Assembly: GCA_033980235.1 (NCBI GenBank)
Contig: CM067063.1
Coordinates: 42,656,354 to 42,720,353 of the forward strand
Reading direction: 5' to 3'
Source of the DNA: Diadema setosum
Taxonomy: Eukaryota; Echinodermata; Echinoidea; Diadematoida; Diadematidae
DNA: 64,000 bases
Below, in pieces: positions 26,017 through 38,324 of this stretch. The notes under the pieces were generated by a model. The model worked only from the letters and a program-made list of their open reading frames with translations. It was not told the DNA's origin and made no database searches. Numbering within the stretch: position 1 is the first letter of the stretch; each line of letters begins with the position of its first letter. Made by a program: the position numbers and the translations under genes.

Positions 26017-27819
26017 GTTAACAGACCCACATCAAGTAAAATGCATGGGACTGTGCAGAAAGTACAAAGACTGTAAACTTGTAGCACACACATCTGCGAC
26101 AACATATGGCCCACCTGGAACTATACAACATTTGATGGGAAGTCGCACATATTGACAGAATGTACAGAGTATTACAAGTAACAAGTTAACCTATTTTGTG
26201 AAAAATACTTCCAAAACAAATCTACTAAAAACATCATTAAAATGTTTCATGCAGTGAGACCACTTCTGGGTGAAACTAGTTTCCCTACATATTGAAGTAC
26301 AAATATTGCAATTTGTAGGTGGATAGCAAATGCTACGAACATATCAAAATATGTACTAGAAATATATCTGTCTTACGGAAAGAAACTACAGCATATTGAT
26401 GAACAGTTCAACAAACCACTAATTAATAATTCCACATCCCCCTGGTTTCCAATAGGTCAACATAAGTTTGTTGATCTGCCGGCTCTCCACTAAGCCTCCC
26501 TTCATCCCACAGTAAGCTCATAGCCAATCCCTCACCAAGAAGGCCCTACTATTCTCTTTCAGTTTTGATCATTACTAACATCATATCATTCACAACCTAA
26601 CAGAGGTCCACAGAATTATCAAAACTCACATACGATCACAAATATGACTTGTATTACAACTGAATACCCATTACATATCTGTAGTATTGTCAAATACTTT
26701 GACAGTAGACCTATTCTTTATTCCCTGAACAGTCATCCAAACAATAGGTACATATTATAATCCACCAGGTGAACTGCATCCATATTTTAAATTCATGTTT
26801 ACCTGCCATCAAAAAAAAAAAGAGAAGAGAAGAAAAATGATTGGCTATTACTTTAAGAGTCACATAGTAATCTTACTAGGATTTACGTAGCCATCAAACC
26901 GACGTAACTCTTAAACTTAAAGGCTCTATGTCATTGTGCAGTATGGAAGCAGATCTCCTGTAGGATTTAGAAGTCTCTTCACTTTCGTGAAGTAACTCTA
27001 TAAAAACTATCAAGATCACATATAAGTGACAAATTAGGGCATGTTAAATTTATGACAGTCAGTTACCTACAGTCATTTTTCATTTCCACAAAAAGTGTAC
27101 TCCCATACTATAGAGATAATAACTCATTTGCACAGCCAAAATGGCATCCGAGATTGTGCTGCATCAGCCATTTAAAAAAAAATCAAATTAACTTCCAATA
27201 TAAAATGTTTGTTTTTGCTGCAAACTTCCAATATAAATTGTTTGTTTTTGCTACAATTAAAAAAACAAACAAACATACAATGTAATTAATACAATATATT
27301 ATAGAGCACCGTGGTGGTGCTACGTTAGTCTGGGTTCCTTTAACATAATGTCTCCAAACATACTTCACCCAATCTGTGGTATTTTGCCATGGTCAAACTA
27401 TCCTATCACAAGCTTTCTCTGCATACATGTATTTCTGGAAAGATGTACACAAAGTGACTGTAGATGACATAGCAGCTCCTCCCCTTCTAATGCCCTAATC
27501 AACCCTTATTACACAGAGTATGTTGGGGATATTTAATCAGAAACCATGACAATATCACTGGCACCAATGCTAAGAATGGTATCAATGTGCTTTCTTTTTT
27601 TTCAAAATGATGATTAACAGAGTCAGTGAACTCTTGTAGAATTTCTACAGCTTACTCAAACTATAGATGAAGACATTTCTTTCTTTAAAACAAAAAAGCA
27701 TGGAATACCAGCAAGTATTTCAACTTTGTATTAAAAAAAAAGGAAGATCTATTCCACGATTTTTGGCCAAAACATACAAACCATTTTTACATGGAATACC
27801 AATATAAATCACTTTGTTT

Positions 27820-28062
27820 CTATGAAAACTTGTGATCAAAAGGCAGCGCACAGTGTGACCTTTGACCTAATGAAGAACGTGTCAGTGTAACATCAACTTT
27901 GGGTGCATTAAAATCACCATTCGAAAGAGATAGTGCACTCAAGCCTGCAATACTTGCCAATCTTGTCGACACAATTTCATCATCTTTAAGCTGTGTGTTT
28001 CCAAACTGCTGTACAAGTCTTTTCAGGCTTCTTATCCCATCATTTTGCACTGGTCTCCTCAA
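27820..28062 (-). pseudogene. Possible coding relic, unidentified
   Basis: On the minus strand a 78-codon frame reads like real protein: RRPVQNDGIRSLKRLVQQFG, NTQLKDDEIVSTRLASIAGL, then SALSLSNGDFNAPKVDVTL. It has no ATG and is preceded by a TGA and other interruptions in a stretch that also looks protein-like (NEFKF before the stop). It may be a fragment of a retroelement polyprotein or of a processed copy. I recognise no family, and the splice phases do not place it in the PDZ gene. The balanced composition with many charged residues is unlike the random frames nearby, but chance cannot be excluded. Confidence 0.3.
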
Positions 28063-29486
28063 AGCATATCAAAACTTGAACTCATTCTTTCATCTTGGTA
28101 TCAGCTCCATGAATTCACAGTCACCGACAAATTTCTTTCTTCATATTTTTCTTTGAATTTTTGAACAGAAAAGAGCAAACAAGCTTATTCATACTGTTGT
28201 GTAATTGACTAAGGGTAACATATTAGAAGCTGGTCAGTCACACATGTACACTAAAGCTATGGAATCATAAGTGGTTGCATACAAGGCTATGAGGGGAGGG
28301 GGAAGCTGAGGGCATTGATGTGAGGTTCTTTTAATTAGTACTGTCGTTAGCAATCTTCCTGCCAGAAACTTGGCTTGCTGTCTTCAAGCTGTGTGGGTGT
28401 GTAGCTATCTCTGATTCACTTGGCTTTGCTGCATGTTACACAGCAATTTGCCATGATCCTCAGCTGATAAACACTAGGTCAATTAGTGACAAGTTTGCAG
28501 CCAGAGAGAACCCCAAACACTCCCAGGGTCCTCTTCTTTGACCTCACAACTCCTTACTTCAATTCTAGATCAGACATCTGATTTGAACTTTCAAAAATAT
28601 TATGAGATAAACACTCTCTTGCAAAGATAGAGGCCAAAAGAGGGATTATCAGTAGATTTTCAAAGTCATGGTACTAGTTACGGGTTAAGGTCAGGTCAGA
28701 GCAGCCATCTTTAAACCCCTTGGAAATTTTGGCAACAGAACTCTGTTATCATTGACATTTTTATACACGTGCAGAAAAAAAAAAAGAGTAAGAGAGAGAG
28801 ATTGAGATTGAACGAGAGAAAGGGAAAGAGAGAGAAGGAAGGAGAGGGGGAACAGAGGGGTGAGGGAAAGAATAACTTCTGGAGGTCTAGTAGCATACAC
28901 AAATTCAACATGTAGAATTTTAGCCCTATGATTGTGAGTTTACCATTCCTAATAGGCTGAACTTTTACCAAGAGAGTGACAACATCTTACAGAAATTTAC
29001 ACTGAGATGTATGCACTAAATCAAGGACAAACCACACACATTTTTTTCCTCCAACTTAAGACCCTTCTCTAAACACACTTATAGTGTGATATGAGATCTG
29101 TCTATGAGGTATGTGTGTCTACATAACACACACAATTAATTGGAAAGATCAATGTTTGATATCTAAATCCGAATACATATACAGAGACACATAGAAGATA
29201 TCTTAAATTTAACAGCGTGCTAATTTAGCAATGCCTGTTATAATACATAATATGGTTGTACCTTTTAAGTATAAAGAGATTGGGGTTAAAATATGCTTTT
29301 GATAAACTTCAGCAATACTTGCGTGATGCGCCACTGTAATTGCATCAATAGTGATGCGCCACTGTAATTGTAAGAAGAGGAGATCATTATCATCAGTCAA
29401 TGAGTGGTCTGTCAGCTACTTATCTACTCTCAAGTAATTGAAAACACTTGTACTTGTGACCATTTGTGACTCGTAACATCCACTCT

Positions 29487-29951
29487 TCAAAGGGGAAGTC
29501 CAGACGATTTTCATACTTTCACATCATGTAGTACATATGTCGACAGCTCCATATATAGATTTGTGGAATTTATTGTGGTTCTTGAGCAGAATAACCAATC
29601 ACTCCAAAAAACCCAATACAAATTACACTAAGTATAATGACATCAAAGGCTTGTATTCCAGTAATGTAGCGATGTAATCCATTACAACACTGCTTGCTTT
29701 TAATAACAAGTTCACATGCGTAGAATTTATGCATGCTTTCTTCTTTTGTTCTGCTTCATTGAACCCTCACTTATGCATTCTTATGGTAAAGCTGCCATGT
29801 TATCATCCTTGTTCATTGCAATTTATTATAAATTTTGAAAACATTCTTATTCCTCATCCCAATCACTATAAATTTTGAAATTCTGTACTCAGTAACCAAT
29901 TCATAATTGTTCAAATGTAAAAGTCTGAAGATCATTCAGAGGTCCCTTTAA
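29487..29951. mobile_element. Probable eroded TTAA-type element
   Basis: The left end TTCAAAGGGGAAGTCCAGAC and the right end, inverted TTAAAGGGACCTCTGAATGA, are weakly similar. The right TTAA (29948-29951) is shared with the short MITE that follows. The left TTAA has become TTCA. The call rests mainly on the end type. Confidence 0.4.
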
Positions 29952-30040
29952 CCGTTCGGGGACAAGTCCCTAGTATACTTGGGCAGGGGTCTATGGGAAA
30001 TGCATGTTGTAGCAAAATCAGCCTGTCCTCAATGGGTTAA
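29948..30040. mobile_element. TTAA-bounded short MITE with TTAACCC ends, copy 2
   Basis: Read on the minus strand it starts TTAACCCATTGAGGACAGGC and contains TGATTTTGCTACAACATGCA and TTTCCCATAGACC, matching the copy at 9914-10012. It is TTAA-bounded on both sides. Confidence 0.68.
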
Positions 30041-30165
30041 GATGCCTGTCAACAGGACATTGTAATTTAAAGAAACTCTGAAGATGAAGTCAGTTCATTT
30101 GGCACCTGGAAGATCTTTTTCAGAAATCCTTCAACCTCCGACCATAAAAGTTATAACACAACAAC

Positions 30166-30321
30166 CAGGGGGGTGTTTCATCAATGTTTGTCAGCGCTGA
30201 CAATTTCAGCAAAATCCTTGGTTTTGATTGGCTAAGATGCTCTGTCACTGACTGTTACTATGGTGATTGTCAGTGCTGACAACTTGTCAGCGCTGACAAA
30301 CGTTGATGAAACACCCCCCTG
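30166..30321. mobile_element. Foldback MITE, 156 bp
   Basis: The ends CAGGGGGGTGTTTCATCAA and their reverse complement are followed on both arms by GTTTGTCAGCGCTGACAA. GTCAGCGCTGAC is itself a palindrome, so each arm can also fold alone. A GTTTTGATTGGCTAAGATG segment sits in the loop. It is non-coding. Confidence 0.88.
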
Positions 30322-31279
30322 TAGTACAAACCTTTTTTCCATCATTTTATACACAGACACCTGTTATGAAATTTAGTATGTGAAGAGTCTAGTCTTAACC
30401 TATAGATAAGACCCCTACAGGTTACAGGTGTATAGCATTACACTACACCTCCTAGCATTAGTTACTAGACAAGGTATTTGTTACAGTCTGCTACAATCAA
30501 CTATTTCAACTCTTCTATCTCATGCCTTAGACTCATTTACTTAATATGGTCTTGGAGTATCTTACATGTACATGTAATATCAACAAATTATTACGAAGGG
30601 TTCAACGTTAAAGGGTTGTGATATCTGCAGCTAGAGCCCTAGAAACTATCTATGGCTTCCATCACTGCTAATATTGTATTACTACTATAACTACTACTGC
30701 TGAACTGTAAGACTAGTCGGGCTGCAATCGATGACAGCACAAATTTACTCATTGTTGATTGGTTGAGAGACGAATGTCAAATCAGATCAAGCTATCTCTG
30801 TCTTCAATCTGCTTCAGTTTGGCTATGAGATTTGGTATTTATCTCTTCTGCGGTAAAACTTAAGATAAACACCACTGTAGACATCTTCAGAGGGAATCAT
30901 ACTGGACTAAAGGCCTTTCAGATAAGATGCACAATGTTATGAGACAGTAGAAGTGACAAATAAAGATCACTGTATCTTGTGGATGGAATGTCATTGATAG
31001 GTGCCAGTTATCTTTTTCTGACACATCCTTTCTATCTCACAGACTCAGGCTTGGCTAACTTTCTTTCTATCCTCACTGGTGGCCAAAGTCTCTTCATCTT
31101 CCTGCACCCTGCCAGCCACTTTCAGCATTTCTGAGTTACTGATCAAAAAGTGCGGATGACAGCTAGCATGATGACAGTCATCTCATTCTTCTCATATCGC
31201 ACAATGTGCCTAATGATACAGTTTACTAATTATTGCTAATCAACTGGGGTGAACCGCGAGGGGTCGGCATCATACGCCT

Positions 31280-31567
31280 GCTTTTTTTTATAGTGTGAGC
31301 AGATATATGTAGGTGGACCACTTCACCAGGTTAGCACCCTGCTCTTTGCAATGAATGAATGAAGTGGGTTCTTTTATGTGCGTGAGTTGCAAGTAACTCA
31401 CACAAGGAACCTTCAATAAATGTCCTTTCCGAGGTACGGAGTGTTTTGCCTCTTACCAGAGGGGATAGTAAAATCAAACACAACATTACTCAGCTAGACT
31501 TGGGAAATAGAAACCAGGTTAATTGGATTGGGAGGTAGACGTGCTACTGACTGAACCAAATCCCTGT
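31280..31567 (-). mobile_element. tRNA-derived SINE, copy 2
   Basis: On the minus strand it begins GGGATTTGGTTCAGTCAGTA (A-box region), continues with a decayed B-box area, and ends with AAAGAGCAGGGTGCTAACC and GTGAAGTGGTCCACCTAC. Both parts match the copy at 13738-14030. The 3' tail is A-rich (CACTATAAAAAAAAGC). Confidence 0.75.
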
Positions 31568-31739
31568 TCAATGATATTAGCAACAATGACAATGATGATG
31601 AAGCTGACGACAATGATAATGATAATAATGATAATAACAGTGATAATAATGATTACAAACAGAAGTACACTGTAAGACCACTTTCTGCTCCCATATCCTC
31701 AATTAATTCTGTTACGATCCATTATGAAAGGGTACGTAC

Positions 31740-32011
31740 TTTGAAAACCTGGCTTGTTGTGATCCAAGACTTCCATTACCCATCTTGTCCTTGCCCTGGT
31801 AGATGTCGAGGGGGCTGATTCTAGCCGTTGGGGGCGCTATACTGGATGGTGGAGAGCGCGGAGGCATCAGATTCTCCCTGGAATGGAAGCGACGTGCGGC
31901 AAGCCTCGGTGAGCCGTGAGGGGTAGAAGGTTGGCTGGAAAGACTACTGGAATCAGAAGCATCTGAGGGAAGAACGCCACCACCCGGACGATATCGATGC
32001 CGTCTTTTACG
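31740..32011 (-). CDS. PDZD2-like: PDZD2-like gene, Ser/Pro/Arg-rich inter-PDZ linker exon
   Basis: The 272-nt exon starts after the acceptor TTTGAATTATCCAG in phase 0 and ends TTTTCAAA|GTACGT in phase 2. The remaining Lys base is supplied by the next exon, at 11992. The frame is fully open, whereas one alternative frame hits a stop. The 90 residues begin with a basic patch (RKRRHRYRPGGG), then a Ser-rich stretch (SDASDSSSLSSQPSTPHGSP) and Pro/Ser-rich sequence with SP and TP pairs (MPPRSPPSIAPPTARISP). No folded domain is visible. It is probably a disordered linker between two PDZ domains. The RRFHS and S/T-P sites could be phosphorylated and the basic patch might act in nuclear or phospholipid targeting, but both are inferences. 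Vertebrate PDZD2 also has a long low-complexity linker between its second and third PDZ domains. Confidence 0.82.
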
Positions 32012-32652
32012 CTGGATAATTCAAACACATGACAAAGACATTACACCTTTCAATGGATTTCACTAGAAAAATACAGCTGAGTTACACATTGAATAAATTG
32101 CATATGTACACACATGTACTTTATCAAAGACACCTATTTGGGGGGGGGGGGAATGGACATACAGCAAAACTTTTAAATGCTAAGATACCCAATTTGTAAA
32201 AGTTTTTTTTTTTAGTGCTATTTATGAAAAACTATGACCTTGCTAACACAGAATTTCCCTCCTTGCTAACACAGAATTTCCCTCCACACACAAAACATGT
32301 AAATAAACATGAAAATGTTTATCTAAAAACATGTAAAATTTAGATACATTTGACTAGAATGATTGGCATGCATACAATACCTTCCATGTGTTCAACCCTA
32401 AGAGCTTATGATATACTGTTGCAGTCTTATTCTTTTTTTTTAGTTGTGTTTAGCTTTATTTTGAAATTACCCTCCAGAAAAGTACTTTGAATTTTTGCAA
32501 TGAGTATCACAATTGGCCAAGAGTACAAGTTGAACAAAAGAAATAATTTTAATATTTCAATCCACTGCAGAATAAACTCAATACAAGCAGTAACCAGTAT
32601 TAATATCTTGGTGACTTCCAGCTCAAGATGATAACCTATGATAATACTGATG

Positions 32653-32899
32653 CAAAAATACAAATGAGTATATAAAGACCGTGGAAGAAAAAAAATATGC
32701 AAAATTCTATACAAAAATACAAATGAGTATATAAAGACCGTGGAAGAAAAAAAATATGCAAAATTCTATACAAAAATACAAATGAGTATATAAAGACCGT
32801 GGAAGAAAAAAAATATGCAAAATTCTATACAAAAATACAAATGAGTATATAAAGACCGTGGAAGAAAAAAAAATATGCAAAATTCTATACAAAAATACT
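32653..32899. repeat. Minisatellite, 59-bp unit, four copies
   Basis: Four nearly identical tandem units, each containing CAAAAATACAAATGAGTATA and TAAAGACCGTGGAAG, with period 59 (the last is 60 because of one extra A). The minus-strand shadow frame encodes a repeated Phe/Tyr/Ile-rich peptide without signs of real coding. Confidence 0.95.
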
Positions 32900-33341
32900 A
32901 TAGCATTCAAAAGCACTCTTTTACGGAATTGAATGAACATCAATATGAAACAAGATACTGCATCCATCATTTAAATTTATGAAGAAAGATCACTTAGCAA
33001 CAGCATAAATATTCCTTAACAACAATCCAGTTTTAAACAAGGCACAGGTCACTGGTCAGTCTGCAGTCACACATCATCGTCATTCCTACTTCTCTTCCTG
33101 CAAGAGGCCTCACAGTAGAACACTAGAAACAACCCCACTGCATCACTCTGGGCTGGGGTCAAGTTTAGTCTAGACTTGGAGCCAAAAACAGTCACTTCAC
33201 TTACTTCTTATGACTCATTTCACTCCTTCACTATCACCGTCATAAATCTGGGATGGAAAGTTTTATTTTATCTTCCAGGAGCACATTGCAAGAGAAAATT
33301 GTGCCTTAATGGGAGAGAACATCTCACAAATCTGATGTGCT

Positions 33342-33480
33342 TTAAAGGGGTATATCTCACCAGTAGGAGGAAATTTGGTACCTCTTTGGATAATTCAAAT
33401 GTTGATAGATGGATCTTAGTGTAGGGTGTGTCATATTTTGAACAACCTCACACTACAGTGAAAAGGAAAAGTCCCTTTAA
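33342..33480. mobile_element. Possible small TTAA-bounded element
   Basis: The 5' end TTAAAGGGGTATATC and the 3' end, inverted TTAAAGGGACTTTTCC, match for about eight bases. The end type is that of the other TTAAAGGG elements, but the arms are short and the call is weak. Confidence 0.35.
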
Positions 33481-36400
33481 GAAAGCGATTTAGATCCAAG
33501 AAAATACATAAATCTGGAGAAATATGGCAGAAATAGAAGGCTTTATATCGCTAGTCATTTGCTGAAAAAAAAAAAGATTACAATTTTTCACTGATGACCT
33601 TAACAAAAATGAGCAAAATGTCTCTCTATGCAGAACTCACACACTACGCTCTGTGCAAGCATGACTTTACACATGATTATTTGTAACTTCTGGACAGAAA
33701 CACAGAACCTTAAATGCAATGTGAAACTTTGTAAACTTATGTAAGCTAGGATTTCATAAACCAGTAGGGCCTACTGGTACCTCACTGAATCAACTTCAGC
33801 ACATATTCTACAGATCTTGCACCTTTCTCTTTCAGATGTTTTTTTTTTTAATGGCTTGCAAAATTTACTGCGTGAATTTTTGAAGATTGATCTGCCATGT
33901 TAGTATCACATGATATTGACATCAGGACAAGGATACAGGATAGCATAGATCTTTCTGATGGATTGAAATATACATTCCTCATAAAACAGTAAATGAATCA
34001 TAAATCAACAGATTCTGGATTCTTTCTTTCTTTCTCCCCCTCCTTCTTCTCTTCTTCATTTTCCTCAATATAGATTTTATCTTCTTTTCCTGTATTTCTT
34101 TTTTACTTTAATTTAGCCAAAAAAAATTGTCATATACTGTTTATGCCATATTTTTGCAGTGTTTTCATTTTCATAAATTTAACCAAAAAAAAAAAAATTA
34201 ACTCTGATCCTCATATGAATGAGACACATATGGCACAACTTCGCATGTAATATTACGAAGTATAAATACATGAACAAGGTGCATGATAATACAGAGTAGT
34301 CTTGCCGTGCCTACTATGTGAAAGGATGTGTGCTCTTCACAATTTCTCTGTCCACTGCTGTTTTACACAGTCAAGAATTGTACAACTCATGAATTGGCAT
34401 ATAAATAGTAAACTAAACATCCAGTACTAACATTCAGCCACATTTGACATCATAAACACACAAATGTAACACACATATACTAAAATGTGACGCGAATAAT
34501 GGCCCACTCCATATAGTCACATTATCAAAATCTTTTTCTTATCAAATGCAAGCTTTCACTTAAACTATGAATCCAAAGCAACAACAAAATTCAAACAGAA
34601 TATACTGTCACTAGGAAGATTATCCTCTGACACTATTCAGCTATCAGACAACATTGTCTGACAAGCTATGATTTGGTCATAAAAATTGCTTTCTAGAAGA
34701 AACTAATTTTTAACTCTATTATGGGGTGGCTCATTATGCAAATTCCCTGACTCTTTATGGTGTATAGATCATTGATATTCTTTGGAAAAAAAAACAGAAA
34801 CAAGCAAATACACAAATAAAACTTGTGGCAGACATTGGTATACTGTGATTATGTATGGATGGTAAAATGATGATAATAACAATTATACATGTGCATACTG
34901 AGTAATGCCATTCAGAATACGGACCATTTGGATTGGCGTGTTACTTTTGGTTTTACACATGGTTGTGCTCTTCTCATCTTCTCATCACATATTTTGTTAT
35001 AAACCTTTATATATCTCCTGAATCACAGCATCCTACCAACCAAGTTTTACACTTTCTAACATAAATCTTGTTTGGGCTTCAGTCAACCCAGTACAATGCA
35101 GGCCAGAAATAGACAAGACAACATAAACTCTTCCTCTTGGGGACTTGAGTCATGGTAGGAAAAGAAACCTTTCCTTTTTGGTGATTCTGTGGGGAAAATC
35201 TCCATTATGTTGTGATGATATTAATATTAAACATCCTGGATCTATGCATATAGAATTCAGTTTCAGCATCACAATGCTTAAATCACTCAATGGCCATCTT
35301 AGTGGTTATTACGTTTCTAAAGGTATTATTCTGTGAACCCCATCTTGCTATTGATCTAAGTTTGCATATTAGTCAAGTTAAGGTACATCATGGTGATGCT
35401 TATATTACCTGACTTATAGCTAATGACATCACAAAAGAAAAGAGAATTGTTATTTCAGGAGCAGAGCTAAGTGAGTGCAGGAAAAAAAGAGAGAAATATA
35501 ACATGTACTTTGATTTAAAAAAAAAAAAAAATCTTCTGTACAAAAAAAAAAGGCATGTAATGAATGAATTAATGATTGCTTTTTTTTCTTCTTCTCCAGA
35601 TTCTGTCCTTAGCCCTTTGGAAAGTTCTTGTATATAAAGATATAGAGCTGATCTCTCTATTTCAGTCTTTCTCCCTGTTTTTTACTGGATTCCTTCCATT
35701 CACTCATATGCACCAAATTACATTGAATGACATAATATTTTCCTGTAATTGAACTTATAAAATGTGGGATTAAGCTTTTTAATTAGTCTAGCTTCCTACA
35801 TCTGTAAAAATCAATTTTCACAACTCCCAGGTTGCTTCCATCAATGCTCTTCCCTCAGCCATGGTGACATTTGAAGTTCTACACAGGAAGTCATGATGAT
35901 TATGATGTCATTAAGTATCTTGGACTTATTATTCTCGGAGAATTAATGCAGTGACTCACATGTTCAAAATATCTCTGATTAAAAGATGAGGTGATTGGCA
36001 ATTGTTGTTTGACTCACAAAGAACATTGTGTGGAGGACTTGATTTGAATTTACTCATTATACTTTACTTTTATTGTCAGCATTAGATTTTCTGAAATATA
36101 ATCACTAGTAGAATGTGCATACTATTACCACGTATTTCTTGCATAGATAACGTAAAATCCTAGCTGTAATTTATAAACAAGGCTGTCCCAACATTAACAT
36201 TGCCATACTAACTAAATAAAATCTTCAGAAATGAAATGTTTACCCAAATTCAAGGAATTAAAGGCCCTCTTGGAAGGGGGAGGGAAGGGGTTGTCTCACA
36301 TGATGACTCTCTACTCATCACTTAGCTTGCTATTACAACGTACTACGGCAAGACAGTCTTTGACACAGGCTACTCTGGCCCTGGTGAAGGGTGACTCCTT

Positions 36401-36618
36401 AATCCACACCAACAGGTGAGATGCTCCAAAGGCAAGATGGCGCTATCATTTTGGCACCGATATCTCTAGTGCTAGGAAATCACATGACTAAGTAATTTCT
36501 GTAATCTCCTTTACAAGTCCAATTGTGATTACGATCTCAATTGTGCTATACAATTCTATCTCAGAGTACTGCCATCTACCAGGTATTGGTATTGAATTTT
36601 CACTAGTTTCTAAGCCGA

Positions 36619-36663
36619 ATACTGTAAATGCCATACACTTTGGGGTGCTTTTATTTTTGCGTA
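36619..36663. repeat. Half of a TACTGTA-type MITE next to the LINE
   Basis: TACTGTAAATGCCATACACT followed by TTTATTTTTGCG resembles the left arm of the element at 10867. A possible right arm (CGCGAAATATTGTGCTCA, then TGTGGCATTCATATATA) is at about 37967-38007, on the other side of the LINE. Confidence 0.4.
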
Positions 36664-36783
36664 TTTTTTTTTTCACTGATAAATCTACACAAATTTACAA
36701 CATCTCCCACACTATTGCTTTTCTCGCTTTTCACGCTTTTCTCGATTTATCTGACTGGTTTGAAAGAGATTTTACATTGTCAC

Positions 36784-37653
36784 TCTTTTAACTATCATTG
36801 TTATGCTGATGATATCCAGATATATACATCATTTCTACCTACCCAAACAAATGTCGTTGACATTATTCAGAAACTTGAGGCTTGCATCCATGATATCAAA
36901 AAGTGGATGAGCTCGCATTCATTGAAGTTAAATCAGGAAAAGTCAGAGTTGTTATTTATTGGTTCCAAGGTTCTACTTGACAAGGTTAGTCTTCCTTCTT
37001 TAACGGTTGATAATGATGTGGTTATTGCTCCATCTAAATCATGTAGAAATCTTGGAGTATTATTTGATTCTACAATGTCCATGTCTGTTCAGATCTCTGC
37101 TGTCTGTAAATCCGTGAGATATCAGTTACGCAATTTGGGCATTATTCGCAAGTATTTAACTCGTTCAGCCACAGAAAAAATAGTTCATGCTCTTATATCA
37201 TCACGACTTGACTTTGGTAATGCACTCCTATTTCAGCTACCACAATCTCAACTTTCACGGTTACAAAAATTGCAAAATTCAGCAGCCCGCGTTGTTACCC
37301 TTACCAGGAGAAATACTCACATTACCCCTGTTTTGTCCTCATTGCATTGGTTACCTGTTGAATCTCGCATTGTATTTAAACTATTACTATTTGTTTTTCA
37401 TTGCATACATGGATCTGCCCCAGAGTACAATGTTAATTTACTGACATTTTATAATCCTTCCAGATGTTTAAGGTCATCCGATTGTAGATTGCTTGTTGTT
37501 CCAAAAACGAAGAAATCATGGGGGGATCGGTCGTTTGCACATGCTGGACCTTACCTGTGGAATCAGTTGCCTCAAGCTATCCGTCACATTTCGAATGTTG
37601 ACTCCTTTAAAGTTGCCCTCAAGACTCATTTGTTCATGACCATTTTCCAGTAG
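36784..37653 (+). pseudogene. C-terminal part of LINE reverse transcriptase
   Basis: The frame is open for about 290 codons with no stop or frameshift. It starts FNYHCYADDIQIYTSF, where YADD (36802-36813) is the catalytic palm motif. It then has HSLKLNQEKSELLFIGS, NLGVLFDSTMSM, a thumb region with SRLDFGNALL and HITPVLSSLHWLPVESRI, and a normal C-terminus, SFKVALKTHLFM, before TAG. The endonuclease domain and the fingers and palm N-terminal to YADD are missing, so it cannot be functional alone. The uninterrupted frame suggests a fairly recent insertion. An upstream in-frame ATG at 36628 lies in unrelated sequence and is not the real start. Confidence 0.88.
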
Positions 37654-37836
37654 AATTGTATATTATGATGTATATTTTTTCATTATCATTATTGTGTCAT
37701 TCATTTTCATGTGCATGTTTGCGTAAGGATTTTTGTATTTCATAACTTACTTCTTCTACTGCGCCTTGAGCACGTTAACTATGTGGAACTGGCGCATTAT
37801 AAGTACCCTGTATTATTATTATTATTATTATTATTG
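36784..37836 (+). mobile_element. 5'-truncated LINE (CR1/L2 group)
   Basis: The fragment starts just before the reverse transcriptase active-site motif and runs through the stop at 37653, a short 3' UTR and a terminal (ATT)n tail at 37811-37835. 5' truncation and a microsatellite 3' end are typical of CR1/L2-group non-LTR retrotransposons that move by target-primed reverse transcription. The 3' UTR has GCGCCTTGAGCACG and GGCGCATTATAAGT, as in many elements of this group. The element is in the opposite orientation to the host gene. Confidence 0.85.
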
Positions 37837-38324
37837 CCTACAGTCGCACAAATGTAGCATGAAATTGTGTCCAAGTAGCAAATCACTAGCTGATTATGTC
37901 GTTTTGTCCCTGAGGTTCTCTATTTTGAATTTCACTACTTACAAAATGACCTTATAGGTTCCCATTCGCGAAATATTGTGCTCATAAAATATGTGGCATT
38001 CATATATACATGTACACCATGATACATTACAAGCCTAAAGGTTGCAGTAATTTGTACAATAGAATGTATTATCTGACAGTGTTATAACTTGCTGTCACTG
38101 TCAGTGCCAACAAGCCACCATAAATACACATGGCATTGTACAGTCAGCAACATGGATAAAATGGGAGACTGAAGTTCAATGAAATTTATTTAAAATGGAG
38201 TCATGCTTTATATCAAGTTAAAGCAACACCAATCCTGTCTGCACCAGACACATCAAAACATGATCTGCACTAGTTAAAGTTACAGCCACACACGTGAATC
38301 TCAGCGGCACACTTTACAAATGAA

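Larger units (their letters stand above)
11993..31739 (-). other. Largest intron, 19.7 kb
   Basis: This intron separates the two linker exons. It contains the elements at 12130, 13738 (SINE), 16827/17357, 22521, 22882, 29487, 29948, 30166 and 31280 (SINE). It also has a CA microsatellite (12705-12794), a GTTT/GTT tract ending in poly-G (21252-21353), an AATTC pentamer repeat (24381-24406), a perfect hairpin at 25986-26016 and a possible coding relic at 27820-28062. Elsewhere it is AT-rich. Segments such as 4-kb stretches around 18000-22000 and 24500-27500 show no supported gene. Confidence 0.6.
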
